Assembly: GCA_014526335.1 (NCBI GenBank)
Contig: JACTAT010000029.1
Span: 1,727,372 to 1,791,371, forward strand
Direction of reading: 5' to 3'
From: Chrysaora quinquecirrha
Lineage: Eukaryota; Cnidaria; Scyphozoa; Semaeostomeae; Pelagiidae
DNA: 64,000 nt
Numbering within the stretch: the stretch's first letter is position 1; every line of letters starts with the position of its first letter. Shown here piece by piece: positions 20,384-31,879 of this stretch. Under the pieces are notes generated by a model. The model did no database searches. It saw only the letters and a list, made by a program, of their open reading frames with translations, and was not told where the DNA came from. Both the position numbers and the translations under genes were made by a program.

Positions 20384-23275
20384 CTAGAACATGAATAGAA
20401 CACAATTAGTAAAAAAAATAAAAGAAGAAGTAGACTGCTTTATGCTATTGTTGTTATCACACCGATGATTTCTTTATGAGAGGTTCAACAAGATGGAGAA
20501 AAGGGTTAAGTATACTGTGCTCCTACCGAGCTGTAGATATAAAACGAAGACTTTGATAAAGGACGGACTTTTCCATCAAGAGTTGCTAATTGTCCCAAAG
20601 ATGAACGAATAGGGGAAGTTTTCAATTATAATTTGATATGCAGTCTAAAAGTTCAAAACCACATGCATGGATCTTTCTAACTTCTGTAGATTCAGAGATC
20701 CTTTCTCTTTTTGCCTAATTGTGGTCCCTCACTGATTATTATTTTTTTTGAGAAAATTCCGGCTCTTATTAGGACCTCCCGCTTATCAAGATTTGCATTA
20801 ATATTTCATGTCGACATTTTTTAATTAATATACTGTGACTTTCTTGCTGTGAAATTCCACTTGTACATTTGTTGGATATAACTATGGATTGCCTTAATCT
20901 ACAAGTATAGGGACCGACAAGTTGAGTTTCAGCAGTTTCTAGACTAAGTTTATCAAAGAAATTTTGACCGAATATTTCAACCCACTCTTGCCAATAAGAT
21001 TCTGGCTGCTGTTCAAACCCCCGCCTATTATTCCAACCCCAAGTAATTAGGCGAGAATGCTTTATAGTCCTTAATAACAGATAAAAGCCTTTTATTGCTC
21101 ATTTATTTTAATACAGGGACTACCTATACGTCTGAAGGACATGAATGACAGTGTGGAAGAACAATTAAATTGTCAAAATTGTTCTACCAACCTCTTATTT
21201 CAAAACCCCTACCCTTTATTAGGGACAGTAGGGAGAGGAGGAAGTAGATAAGTAAAAAATGACGTTCGTTGATAGAGATCGCTATTCTTGACATGTTTGA
21301 AGGCTAAGTTTTTGACATATCCTAAAGTTCGCTTGTTTTATAGGGATGAAAATGTTTCATCATTCAATTTATTTTCAGCATGAACAATTTTACTGAAAAA
21401 TTTTGACATCTAGATTCTTCCTATCTTTGGAACTTCATCTCATTTTATCGTGGACTGCATTCCATGGACTTGAATACGACATGATGGTAAAGCTTTACGA
21501 CAGAAACAAGTTAGGATCTCATGTCCTGAATTTATTAACCCTTTATGGTTCAATTATAGAAATAATCAACAGAAAGGGTTCAAATTTTCAAATACACATA
21601 TAAAAACCAAAACAGTAAAAAATTTCGACTTGGATCGTGTACGAATTTTAAAATTTTATCCCCCCCAGGGATAATTGTAGCTGGCAGCTACTACCTTAAC
21701 CGGATATTTATTTTTTCATTGCCTAAAGGAAGAACTTCCAAAATGCTTCAAGAAAATAACTTACTTTACCATACTAAGGCATCTAGCTTTCAGAAATTAA
21801 ATTTTTCGATTTTAAACTTAGGCAAAAATTTAGGGCGCTCACGAATTCATCTTCAAAATTTTTAAATTCTTTGCTCTGAAGCAGCCGCCATGTTGAAGTC
21901 GATATTTTTCCTGATGAAGAGGGTTGAATGTACATAACATGGCTCAAAACAAGCCTTGTTTATTCAACTGAAATAAAATAAATTCAATTTAATATTTATT
22001 TGCCATTTGGCAAATTTGAACCTGAACCATAAAGGGTTTTGACATGATGAGATAATAAACATTCGAAAATGAAAATAATGAGGCCATTAAAATCACGCAA
22101 CAAAAGCAGATTTTTCATTTCAGCATATTTCAAAACAATTCCTAACAAACCACCTTTGTTAAATGTCTTATTGAGTAACTCAATCAACTCAAAAATGAAG
22201 AGTTATTTTAGCTCCATCTCAGTGAGAATTTGTTAAAAATATTAAATTTAAAACAATCTCACCATTCTTAATTCCAATGGGCTGCTAACATTGGGCTTGG
22301 GTTTGGTAGCTTCATTTGTTATCCCAGGCAAAGAAGTGCCTTGATTACTGCTTGCTGTAGAATTTACATGATCTTCTTTATTGGCACGTCCCACTGCTTT
22401 TAACTCCTTTAAAGTAGCAACCACAATCTGTTTCGTCAAATGACGTAGTTTCTGGACAGCATGTAGATTGCTTGTAGAGTTTGTTGTTCTGATTTCCTGG
22501 TTTGTTTCTGAAATGTTCATGTTTGCGTCATGTTTGGTTTGATTAGAGCCTGCCTCGATGTCTTTTCGTAAAAATGTAAGAGGAATTTTCAGGTTTTTAG
22601 GATTCGGACCTCCATCTGGGTTTGAAATGTATTTCAGATTCTTTCTTTGCTTACTTTTTCTTTTGGTTTTTGTTTTAATCGACGTTGCTTCTTTTTTTCT
22701 TTTCGTCGCTGTTTTTCTTTCTTTTTCTTCAACTCTTTTTGCTGCTTATTCTTCTTCTGCTTCTTTTCACGAAGATCATTTTCCTTTTTTCCATTATTCT
22801 TGTGCTTCTTTTCTTTTCGTTTAGATTTTGCTGCAGATTTTCGATCTTTTCTCTTGCTTAGTTGATTTTCTTTGGCGAACTTCTCTTTTTTGTTCAATTG
22901 CTTTCTTCTTCTATCTTTACCATCTATATTTCTATTACCTTCCTTTTCCATTCCTTCATGTAAATTATCATAAGCAATCTTACTTTCCTCGTTTTCTTGT
23001 TTATCGATTTCATCAGGCTGAACTTTCTTACCATTGTTATTTTTAACAGCCTGAATTGTTATATTTTGAATTTTCCCTTTGGATAAATCGATGAAATTTC
23101 CTTTATTACTATCTTTATCGTCCAGTTCAATCGTCAAGTGTATTTTTGATCGATTTTTGGCACTTTCAATATTTTCGGTATTCTGTAGATTAACTTCCCT
23201 TTCCCTATCTCCATTCACAAGCAATAAGAGAAAAACAAATTCAAGAAGAATGAACCCTTTCCTTGAAAGTCTCAT
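20324..23275 (-). CDS. Gene A: secreted Lys-rich disordered protein
   Basis: Unrecognised. Exon 1 is 23275-22263; a proposed terminal exon is 20383-20324 (RKDKRGMSNKTEKLQNNRS, stop). Signal peptide MRLSRKGFILLEFVFLLLLV, then an Asn/Glu/Asp region with sequons, then a strongly basic Lys/Arg/Gln stretch of about 80 residues. A Pro/Gly motif (NPDGGPNPKNLKIPLTFLRK, shared with gene C) follows, then an Asn/Ser/Thr tail with an amphipathic-looking patch (LRHLTKQIVVATLKELKAVG). The start was chosen for the leader; an acceptor (tttttgcag) sits 19 nt before it. The frame breaks near the five-base run at 22655-22659, and one added base joins both halves (357 residues). No Cys is visible in the mature part and no fibrinogen stub was found, unlike its neighbours. 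Confidence 0.6.
21539..22036. mobile_element. piggyBac-like non-autonomous element (decayed)
   Basis: Inverted ends are ccctttatggttca and tgaaccataaaggg. The left flank is TTAA; the right flank has decayed to TTTT. The interior resembles the element at 62476-62987 (shared fragments include gcatctagctt and a caattcaat/caatttaat-atatt block near the right end). It sits in gene A intron 1. Confidence 0.6.
22263..23275 (-). CDS. Gene A exon 1: signal peptide, poly-Lys and PNPKNLK motif
   Basis: 1,013 nt as read, 1,014 after repair of the frame break near 22655, ending in phase 0 at GTGAGA. The basic stretch upstream of the break is rich in KKEKQRRKEKKKQRR-type runs, and the shifted frame continues directly into SKQRKNLKYISNPDGG. 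Confidence 0.65.
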
Positions 23276-23299
23276 TTTATTATCTTCAAAATCTCTGCA

Positions 23300-26200
23300 A
23301 AAATAAACCAAGCAATAATACTAATGCACACAGAATTCCAATTTGTTAAGGCCCAAATTATGATATAATGATATTCAGATAAAATTTGCTTTTCAGTCTC
23401 TCTGATCAAAGAACATGGGAGATATAGTCGTTGAGTTGTACATAATTTTAAATTCAATGAATAGTTGGAACATCTGTGGACAAACTCAAAAACATTTTCA
23501 TTATTTTTCAAGATTTCGGGGGCTCTAGCCCCCCTAGTTATTTTGTTTATCTGAGAAAAACATAATTGTTTTCATATTTCTTTCCCTAAAATTAAATAAA
23601 TACCCTTGTGATATTGGTAGAATATTATCATGAATCATCTTACAAATTGCTTTAAGGTTCAAGTCATTTCTGATACTAAAGTTTTTGATAGAGTAGCTAT
23701 TCAATTAGCCAGCCTACACAGATCACGCTATTTTCGATAAGGGTGCGAACAACAAACAAATTCTTGATAATCAAAAATATATTATTCTTGCAAAACCAGT
23801 TAGAGACAGGAAAGAATATTCAAAAAAAAATTTCCCGAAACAAATATTCTGTTAAAACACTAGTCAATCTTTGGTTGACTACGTGAAAACGCTCGAGAGG
23901 GTTTGTGAATAGAAAAATATAACATTTGCTGAATAATCATTTCACAGTTATAGTTTAAACACTTGAAGGACCAGATAATAGAAGTCCGGATGAAGTGAAG
24001 GTCGGATGAATGAATAAATACTGTAACTCATATGAAAAACAGCCATTCTAAGCCAATCTGGAGATGGCATTTTGAAAAATTTTCTGGAGGAGCATGACAA
24101 CTGTTCACAGACGAATGAAAAAATTATTTTATCGTAATGGAAATTCGCTGACTCCTACGATCTTACGGGAATCAAGAACGGTATGGCGAAAGGTATAGCG
24201 CAGTCAGAAGTTTCAAATTATTTTAAGTATTTGCAACGATTAGTGTATTGCTAATATATATAACGATTACTGTATTGTAGAATACGAAAAGGTAAAAAGG
24301 ATCCTAAACGGCAAAGTATAGCTACCTTTATCAGCATAACGCTCTCAGAAAGTTTGAAGACGTTCCAGACAAGACAACTTAGATAACTCACAACAGGCAA
24401 TCGATATGAATCAATTATTGATCAGATTTACTGATATATTATAACTGTAGAATTTTATTTACGGATTTATTTGTGGTTAAGAATAAATGGTTTATGATTT
24501 TCAAAAGTAGGATTCAAATGTTTACATTGGTTGGGTCAAAGATTTTGCAGGTGGCACATTCAAAACAACGGGAGTTGCATTAATATTTGAAATAACGATA
24601 TAGGTCTGTTTTGCTTTTCGTTAGCTTGGAAAATTTTCTTTCTTTCTTAGCATATACATACAACAAGGGGAGGTAACTATTGCTTCGTCATAACTGATAT
24701 GCGCTGGCATGGTATATAAAAAGAGAACAAATTTTAAATGGATATATCTTTCAATCTTTGTGCCCTTTAATGGTTGCTGATATCCCGTTTGATCAAATTT
24801 TGCAAGGCCGTGCCGTCCAAGCATAAAAAACATACCCAAACTTATAACTATTTTGCATTCTTCAAACATAAAAATCGTGATAATGGAGATCGTTTCTTGA
24901 CCAAAATTGTGAAAATCTACACCGTTCCTTATACCAACATCGCAAAAATCGATACCGTTCCGGGCGGCACGTCCTCAGTACCAAAATTATATATAGTGCC
25001 CCCATGGCCTGATATACGAAAGTGAGCGATTTAGGTATTATAAAATGATATTTCAAGGTGTCTTAAGTGTTAAAGCATGGCAATAAAGTTAATAAGCAAA
25101 TGTTAGAAGCCTACTTGAGAATTTTTGACCAATTACTATTGATTAGGCAAAGCCATCAACCTTCCCCATCGTCAATGGTGGCCTACACGCAAAGGCTTTG
25201 CAACATGAGTAACCACAAAATACAAAAAATAAGCTTAAAACAATCTTTGTTAGAGTTCATGAAAGATGTAATCAAAACTCTTACTTGTAGGTGTCTAATT
25301 GCTGGGAGGTCGGAATAAGCGGGGAGGTTGGAATTGCAGTCAGGATCTACAGTAATTGGTTAGAAATAAATGGGGGTCGGACTTTGTTTGACAACTTTTG
25401 TCAGAAAACTAGTGAAATGCAGTGCGAGTGGTCTATAGTACATATAGGCTAAAGAAATATATAGTTCTAACCAATAAATAGAGTGTACTAGTGAAATTTC
25501 ATACCAAGAACGCCACAGCAAGTTAAGTAAAAATATCAACAATTATATTAATGCAAAACTTAATAAGTGCGAGGGTTGGAAATTTAACTCCAAATAAGAG
25601 CGAGGGTTGGGAATTTTTCGCAGAGTTAATTAGCGGGGCTGGACATCGATTAGGCACCTAAGAGTAAGAAAAGCAAAGATAATTGGACAGAACACGAGGA
25701 ATTGCATTTTACTTCTTCATTAATTCAGTTACAGGCTGTCTCCTGAAGGATATAAGGATATAGCCAAAGTATTTTGGCAGTGCTCGCTAAAACGAAACTG
25801 TCCGGAGTTCAAAAAATTCTTGATAAATTAGCAACAGTTTAAAACCTAAGGCTTCTTCATTTATCTCCACTTTTCTCTTTCCTCTATTTCAACTTTATCT
25901 GGTATTCTAAGTTAAGAAGCGACACTAGGTGTCGGTCAACAGAAGCGGATGCGATAGTGCCAAACGCCGTTTCTTCAGAAATGCTGCGTAGATCTTTGTC
26001 GAATTTCGGCCAAGATAATCAGTACAAGTCAAAGATATTTTTGGAACTCAAATAATCTAGATACTATAGAAATTTAGCAAGTTTTAGAAATTGGAACAGA
26101 AAATATTGCGCATTTTAATTGCCACATGACGAAGCATAATTCTTGTATTTAAAATTCGAATATCATTTACAGACTTTGAAACACGTGCAATCTATGAAGA

Positions 26201-26379
26201 AAAATTTAGATCATATAGGGACGTTCATATATTTTGCAAATATTGTAATATATTGTAGCTATTACTTTAGATATTCTACTGCATAAAAATCGTCTCAACA
26301 ATATGAAACATAAATCAATGTATTTTTAAACGCAGCATTTAATAAGCTATTTGATGCTTTTTATATCTGGTGAACTGGA
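23300..26379. other. Intergenic region between genes B and A
   Basis: No supported gene. Repeat fragments of the 'aataagcg' kind lie around 25310-25380 and 25560-25668. Open frames at 24774-25025 and 24621-24869 are unremarkable. Confidence 0.4.
25588..25668. repeat. Dispersed repeat copy (pairs with 1471-1549)
   Basis: Shares the start ctccaaataagagc, a central aattttt block and the end aggcacctaagagta with the copy at 1471-1549. Confidence 0.45.
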
Positions 26380-26385
26380 TTTATT
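26380..26385 (-). terminator. Poly(A) signal candidate of gene B
   Basis: AATAAA on the - strand begins 10 nt after the gene B stop codon. A second candidate, ATTAAA, is at 26343-26338. Confidence 0.35.
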
Positions 26386-26395
26386 TGAAGTTGTT

Positions 26396-27668
26396 TTAAC
26401 TACTTTTTTTCTTTGCAGCATATTCAGCATATGGGATGGCATTAAGCCGTTTATTGATCTCTACCATACTTGGTATATACTTTTCATCAAATTTCGACCA
26501 GTCCATAGAGTTTACATCATCAGTTCCGACATCATCAATCATTTCTGTCCCATGAGATGCTAAACCACTATTTTGCTTTCCTTTCAGGCGCTCTGTTATC
26601 TTCTCTAGACGCAATTGCATTGGAGTTTTTTCAGGTGGCTGCTTTGCCCAATGAAAATAATTGCTTTCAGTGTCAGCCTTAAGATCTGCATTAAACTGCT
26701 TGATTCTTTCAGCAAGTGCAGCTTTGGTCTTTTCCATGGCTAACTGTGACTTGGTTTTATTCTTTTTGGGTTGTTGCTGTTGACTCGTTTGTGACAGTGC
26801 ATGAGAATGGGACTCTGTCTGCGAAAATGATGTGGCGTTTGCGTGTGCTTGCGCATACACTTGTGAATTCGATCTCTGGTATGTTTCATTGTTACTTAGG
26901 GACTTAACTATGGGTTGCAGACTTGTTTCATTCATTTTCTCAAAACCATTTAAAATAACAACAATGGGACTTTTAAATGATTTTGAAATTTGACCTCCTG
27001 TTTTTGCTTGAGATGCTTGACTTGACTGAAATTCTGGTCTAAGATTTGACGGAGCTTCTGCTGTTATATTTCCTCTAGACGTGTCAATATTGTGATTTCC
27101 ATCACTATCATTGTTAATGCTAGAGTGAGGACCTTTGGTCATTTCGGGAGCCACAAAAACAGCAGGTCATTGGCTGCTGGCTTATAGTTCGATGGAGAAT
27201 GAGATTCGGACAGGTGATCTTTAGGTGGCGCAGGATGATTTTCATTTTTCCCAAGTTTGTCTTTATTTTTCTCCACAAACTCGAAAAAAATCTCCTTGCC
27301 TCGATTATTTGCATGTTCTTTATGCTTTGAAGCATCAGCTTTTAATTTACTTAGCATCCGTTGAACCTCACTCGTCCACAAACCAGAATGCAACTCATCT
27401 GGATTTGGTTTTTTTATAGGATCACCTATTGGATTTCCTTCGATTGATAGCTCTCCTCCGATGAGTACAGGAAGGTTAGCCCCGAATTTATCATTGAATA
27501 TAGCATATTTTGGCTTTTCTTGGTGTATTCTTTCATTATATGGAAGCTGGACAGGTTTCTGTGACTTTGAGTCTGTTGTCGAAACCAAATCTCGAACATT
27601 TCCATTGTTAATGTCTTCGTCTTTGTTTATCTTTGTTGCATTTTTTGTAACCAGAGTTTCAATTACCC
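26396..27668 (-). CDS. Gene B exon 4: terminal exon with one frame break
   Basis: Opens GVIETLVTKNATKINKDEDI in phase 1. The first frame stops after AANDLLFLWLPK; one extra base in the five-base run at 27155-27159 converts this to AANDLLFFVAPEMTKGPHSS, and the frame then runs to the TAA at 26398-26396. Confidence 0.66.
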
Positions 27669-30600
27669 CTGCATTAAAGAAATATTACTCTCATATATAA
27701 GCAATATAAGCAATCAGGAGTTGAATAGAAGAACATTTATAAAAGAAGAGAATTATATTAGCTTTGGTACAGCCACATTTTTTGTAAACCATTGAACTGA
27801 GGATCCAATGAGAATCATCTGCGCAGGAAACATTTAAGCTCGTTTCGTTGTCATCATTTTTACACTCTTGTGCTTTAATTTTTATAAAGAGAAATGCCAA
27901 AAATATCTATCCCTCTAGAGACAACATTATGACTTAAATTTAAGTAACGAGTAGTGTGGAATTTGATTCAAGCAAACATGTTTTTGTATTGGCAGTGGAT
28001 AACTGTCAACATCTACCGCAGCAGTTCTAGACTCACTCCATAAGTCCCACTACTTCGCTCGATGTTGTTGTTGCTGTTTTCTAAAATCGCTCAGTGTGGG
28101 ACTTATGTCCTTACAGCTCTGAAACTGGCAAGCCGCGCCAAAAAATTGGCGTCCCAATCAGATTGCAGCATTTGCCTCAAAAACAATAGGTATTGTCTTT
28201 TGAACCAATCAAATGCCTTTAAATTCTGAAACTCCAGAGTGAGGCCGTTGTCTGGATTTTTCGGACTGGTCTGGAAAATGTTAAGTTGCTGCGGCCGAAA
28301 TCAAGACCCAACTGATCCGATTTCAGTGACTTTTTGGCAAAGCTGGTAACAATAAAATATATTGGGAGTCGGAAAAGCTTTTATTCTGGCTTCAAGGCAA
28401 AAGAAATCGAGTTTTTAATCAAAGTAACATTATTTTTCGACCCACTTTAGTTTTTCCGAATTTAGGCCCATCAGAGCCCTGAGACGAAATGTCGGCAGGC
28501 TTAAAGACAAGTTATGAGTCTTAGAAAAAAGATACAAACATGCCGAAAACATCATTAGATTCGCTATAAAATTTTACATCAGAATTTGAAATAAGAATTA
28601 GAATTATTTCTATAATAAAATCACTAGAGTCTAAAATGTCCCTGGTCGGTAGCATTCCGACATTTCCACATACCGGTAAAATGAAAACGAGGCAACTCTT
28701 TTTTTGCCAGTTTCAGAGCTGTAAGGACACGAGTCTCTGTTGGAATGACAAATCAAAATAAGGGGAGCGTAAACTAGAAACTCCTGTAGTGAGTCTACAG
28801 CAGTTCTACCATTGGGTTGCAAGTAATATTTACTCAAAGCATGTATTTATTTTTTGTTTATCCCTCATATCACAAGACTAACAATATAATCACGTTGTGA
28901 TGTTTGTTCAGGGTACTCACCTTTTCAACTAAAGACCTTGTTTGCAAAACAATTAAAATTGCGTCACTGTAAATTTCAACCCGAGCAATTTTTCACGGTC
29001 AAAGCCGTTTCGTCGCTATAAAGGCTAGAAGCAACAAAATATAAAGTGCTAAATCCGAGTCTAGGGATAAAAATTCTTTACGAACAAATTTATGTAGATT
29101 GTGAAATCGAGGCTTATAGTTGTAAACGTGTAAACGAGAAAAAGAAGACCAAATATGAAAATAATATTTATAAAAAAGTCACCCTACATTGATTCACACG
29201 TAAATGGGCGCTCGTAACCGGGGCTCGTTTTAACTGCATGTTGTATGTTAGCTGATTTGATAATTTATTATAATATAAGAAGAAATATAATGACATAGCT
29301 AACAACATGTTGTTACCTCTATTCAAGCCAGGTTTTACAAAAAGACCTTCTCTTTCTTGCTCTTTTTTGGTCAATCTCTTGTCCGCGTCAGTTTCAGTAG
29401 TAGGGCTTTGCGCCATTTTTGTAACCAAACTGTTTTTGTTTGTTACACCTGCTGAAGTTTTTTTCAGACTGAGAAGCATCATTTTTACACGTTCTTGAAC
29501 TGGTTTAGATGATGAAGAGACTGATGGTTGAAGGGGGAGACTCGCATTCTGACTACTTGCAATGACATTGCTGTATGAAGAATTTGACTGACTTTGAGAA
29601 ACATTTGTTCCTCCTTGTTTGACCAAGTCTTCTCTCCCTTTATCGTTACTCAGCTCCTGCAAAAGATTTTCTCTAGAAACGCTTTCTGAAACAACATTGT
29701 TCAACTGATAATTTTCATTAGCGTTTTGTATTAAGCTGTTGTTTTGCTTCCTCTCACTTGTTGAGTATCCCATTTGTATCATGCTTTGTCTGTCACTGGC
29801 ATCTGATATCTTATTCTTTGTATTTTGCACAATGTTATTCCCATTGTTATCTTGAATTCTTTGAGCTGCCTTCTCCAACCTTTTCCTCATTTCTTCCTTG
29901 GTCGGAGGAGTGATTGCCAAAGGCCATTGCTGTTGTTCATTGAGGTACTCATCATCTTCAGGCTCTGAATCCGGGTCGCCAGCGGTTAGATTATGAACAG
30001 CTGATGGTTTTGAGCCAACCTTTTCTTTCGATGGCTTTATTGTGTTGGAATTACTTGTTCCCTTCAAAAGTTGCATTGGAGACTTCTGCTCAACAGCTGG
30101 CTTAGGCACCAAGATGATTTTATTTGGGTTCTCTTGTTCTTCGTTAATGCAATAATGCTAAATGAATGTAAACATAACATCAAATTAGTGCAGTTTCACT
30201 TATCATCGTAGGATTGTAGAATTTCAGCCCTTCAGAGCAGCACTATGCAGGCAGTGTTATAAAGCAGAGGAATGATTTCTTCACTTCTGTTTTTACAACT
30301 TAGGTACCTAAGGTTTCAAATTACTCAGTCATTTCTAACTTTCTCCCTGCATACAGAACACAGAATACAGAGAACAGCGCTATTTTAGCGCTCATTGGAC
30401 CTTCTGTTTGCCAGCATGAGAAATATTTATCAAAAACTAAGTCAAATCTTTCACACCGATAGTTAGATATTCACAAGGAAAGAAACAATTAGCAAAGTGG
30501 GAATGGCGATCTTTAATCAACTTAGCTCTCCTTAAGGCCTACGCTTTGTTACAGCAACCACCTTAAAGGTAACCGTAAGATAGCTAACATTACCAAAAAT

Positions 30601-31459
30601 GAAAATATTTAAAAGCTGCAATAAGGTACCCAATTACTGTGCCATTTACTTTGGAGCAAAAATACTTTTTCTTTATTTTCAGGCAAAAATTTAATCTGGC
30701 TGAAAATTTTGCAGTTTGATCAAAAGAAATGTTAAAATTCTCAACCATTACGAAAATAAACCGTGGGGACGCAATTCTAGCGCAGTCACGATACTATTGT
30801 ATACAAGAACGCACAAAATGCAAAAAACTGGATTTTAAACAGTTTCTAGTGATTAATGGACTTAAAAGTCCTGTAGTTTATTGGGGCATTTAAGTCCCGT
30901 CGGTAAACAATTAGGATAAATTATACATTTATAGTTCTTTATGCCTCCTTACCTTTTCCTTGAATGTTTTATTGCTTCCGATTCTAAGAAACTCCAGCCA
31001 GTAAACACCACTCGGTAACTTAGGATTTTTCTTGAAAATATCAGCACAGCTCTTGGCTGGGCTGCCTTCACTGCAACAGTAAAATGAAGCTATATAATGT
31101 TTAAATAACTGTGAATCATTCATTTCAAACTTGATTGCTGGTCTCGGTCTCATTACATAAAACTGCTGCTTTGCCTGATTCAATTATAGCTTCAGCATCG
31201 ACTGCTCTCTTCTAACAGCACAACACAAAACGTTGCAACGCCCTATAATAGCTTTGGAGAACTCCTTAAATGGAAAAATTTAGACAAATAGAACTTACTC
31301 TCCATAATATGAGAAATCGTTGATGGTTTCTCTTCGAATTATTCTTTTCTTTAGGGATTTTTCTTCTGAAAATATTCCACCGTATACAGTATTTCCAAGT
31401 AAAACCGCTGCGACTAAGACTCGTAGAAATGAGTTTCTCTGAAGATGATATTGAAACAT
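26396..31459 (-). CDS. Gene B: secreted fibrinogen-stub protein with Asn/Ser/Gln-rich body (4 exons)
   Basis: Unrecognised family. The exons are 31459-31299, 31070-30953, 30157-29317 and 27668-26396, with phases 2, 0 and 1 and 797 residues after one base is added near 27155-27159. Signal peptide MFQYHLQRNSFLRVLVAAVL; then SLKKRIIRRE, a possible convertase site; then the stub SPAKSCADIFKKNPKLPSGV ... HYC. The body is disordered and rich in Asn, Ser, Gln and Lys, with helical-looking charged patches (PTKEEMRKRLEKAAQRIQDN; LRLEKITERLKG). The C-terminus is rich in aromatic and acidic residues (VNSMDWSKFDEKYIPSM ... AEYAAKKKSS). The only cysteines I see are the stub pair. Exon phases are identical to those of the divergently transcribed gene E, so the two are paralogues. 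Confidence 0.7.
28024..28806. repeat. Foldback element with inverted ends
   Basis: The left end has ctagactcact and gtccttacagctctgaaact (28108 on); their reverse complements lie at about 28704-28800. A second hairpin (cataagtcccac / gtgggacttatg) is nested in the left arm. It lies in gene B intron 3. Confidence 0.5.
29317..30157 (-). CDS. Gene B exon 3: HYC and Asn/Ser-rich body
   Basis: Phase 0 to 1, starting HYCINEEQENPNKIILVPKP. It encodes about 280 residues with acidic (DPDSEPEDDEYLNEQQQ) and Ser/Asn/Gln-rich segments and several sequons. The donor is GTAACA. Confidence 0.7.
30953..31070 (-). CDS. Gene B exon 2: fibrinogen-like stub
   Basis: 118 nt, phase 2 to 0: DEGSPAKSCADIFKKNPKLP then SGVYWLEFLRIGSNKTFKEK. 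It is six residues longer than the F and C versions, with an NKT sequon in the extra loop. Confidence 0.76.
31299..31459 (-). CDS. Gene B exon 1: signal peptide exon
   Basis: Encodes MFQYHLQRNSFLRVLVAAVL, then a basic linker ending NDFSYYG plus two bases (phase 2). The donor is GTAAGT. A 3' splice site (cgttacag) lies 6 nt before the ATG. Confidence 0.72.
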
Positions 31460-31568
31460 CCCAAACTGTAACGATAAAAAATGTCATTAAGCATGAACAG
31501 ACATTTAATTCCGAAAATAATGCCTTAAATAAAAATTAAGAGAACGTAGTGGCCCAAAATTAATGTTA

Positions 31569-31870
31569 GGCTCTGACCAAACGATCGAAAATTGTTGACC
31601 CAACACTTTAGACTAGCTTTAGAACAAATGTTTGACCGTTTGGCCACTTTGCAAATGTAACAAGCAAGCAAATGAAATGTGGCAAGCAAATGTAGCTAAC
31701 ACAATTTGTGGCGTGATGCTTTCGACAAAATTCAAAAACATTTTTTGCTTGATGCAAACAAACATATTGAAGGAGCAATGTGTTTGGACGTGGCCAAACG
31801 GTCAAAGATGTTGCTTGACAAGCAAATCTTAAATGCTTGACCACCAATGTCTGATCATTTGGCCAGGGCC
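31569..31870. repeat. Foldback element upstream of gene B
   Basis: Imperfect inverted arms of about 90 bp: ggctctgaccaaacgatc ... gtttgaccgtttggccac on the left and the matching reverse complement, ending gatcatttggccagggcc, on the right. It lies within ~110-410 bp of the gene B ATG, in the presumed leader or promoter region. Confidence 0.5.
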
Positions 31871-31879
31871 CAGGGCCTT

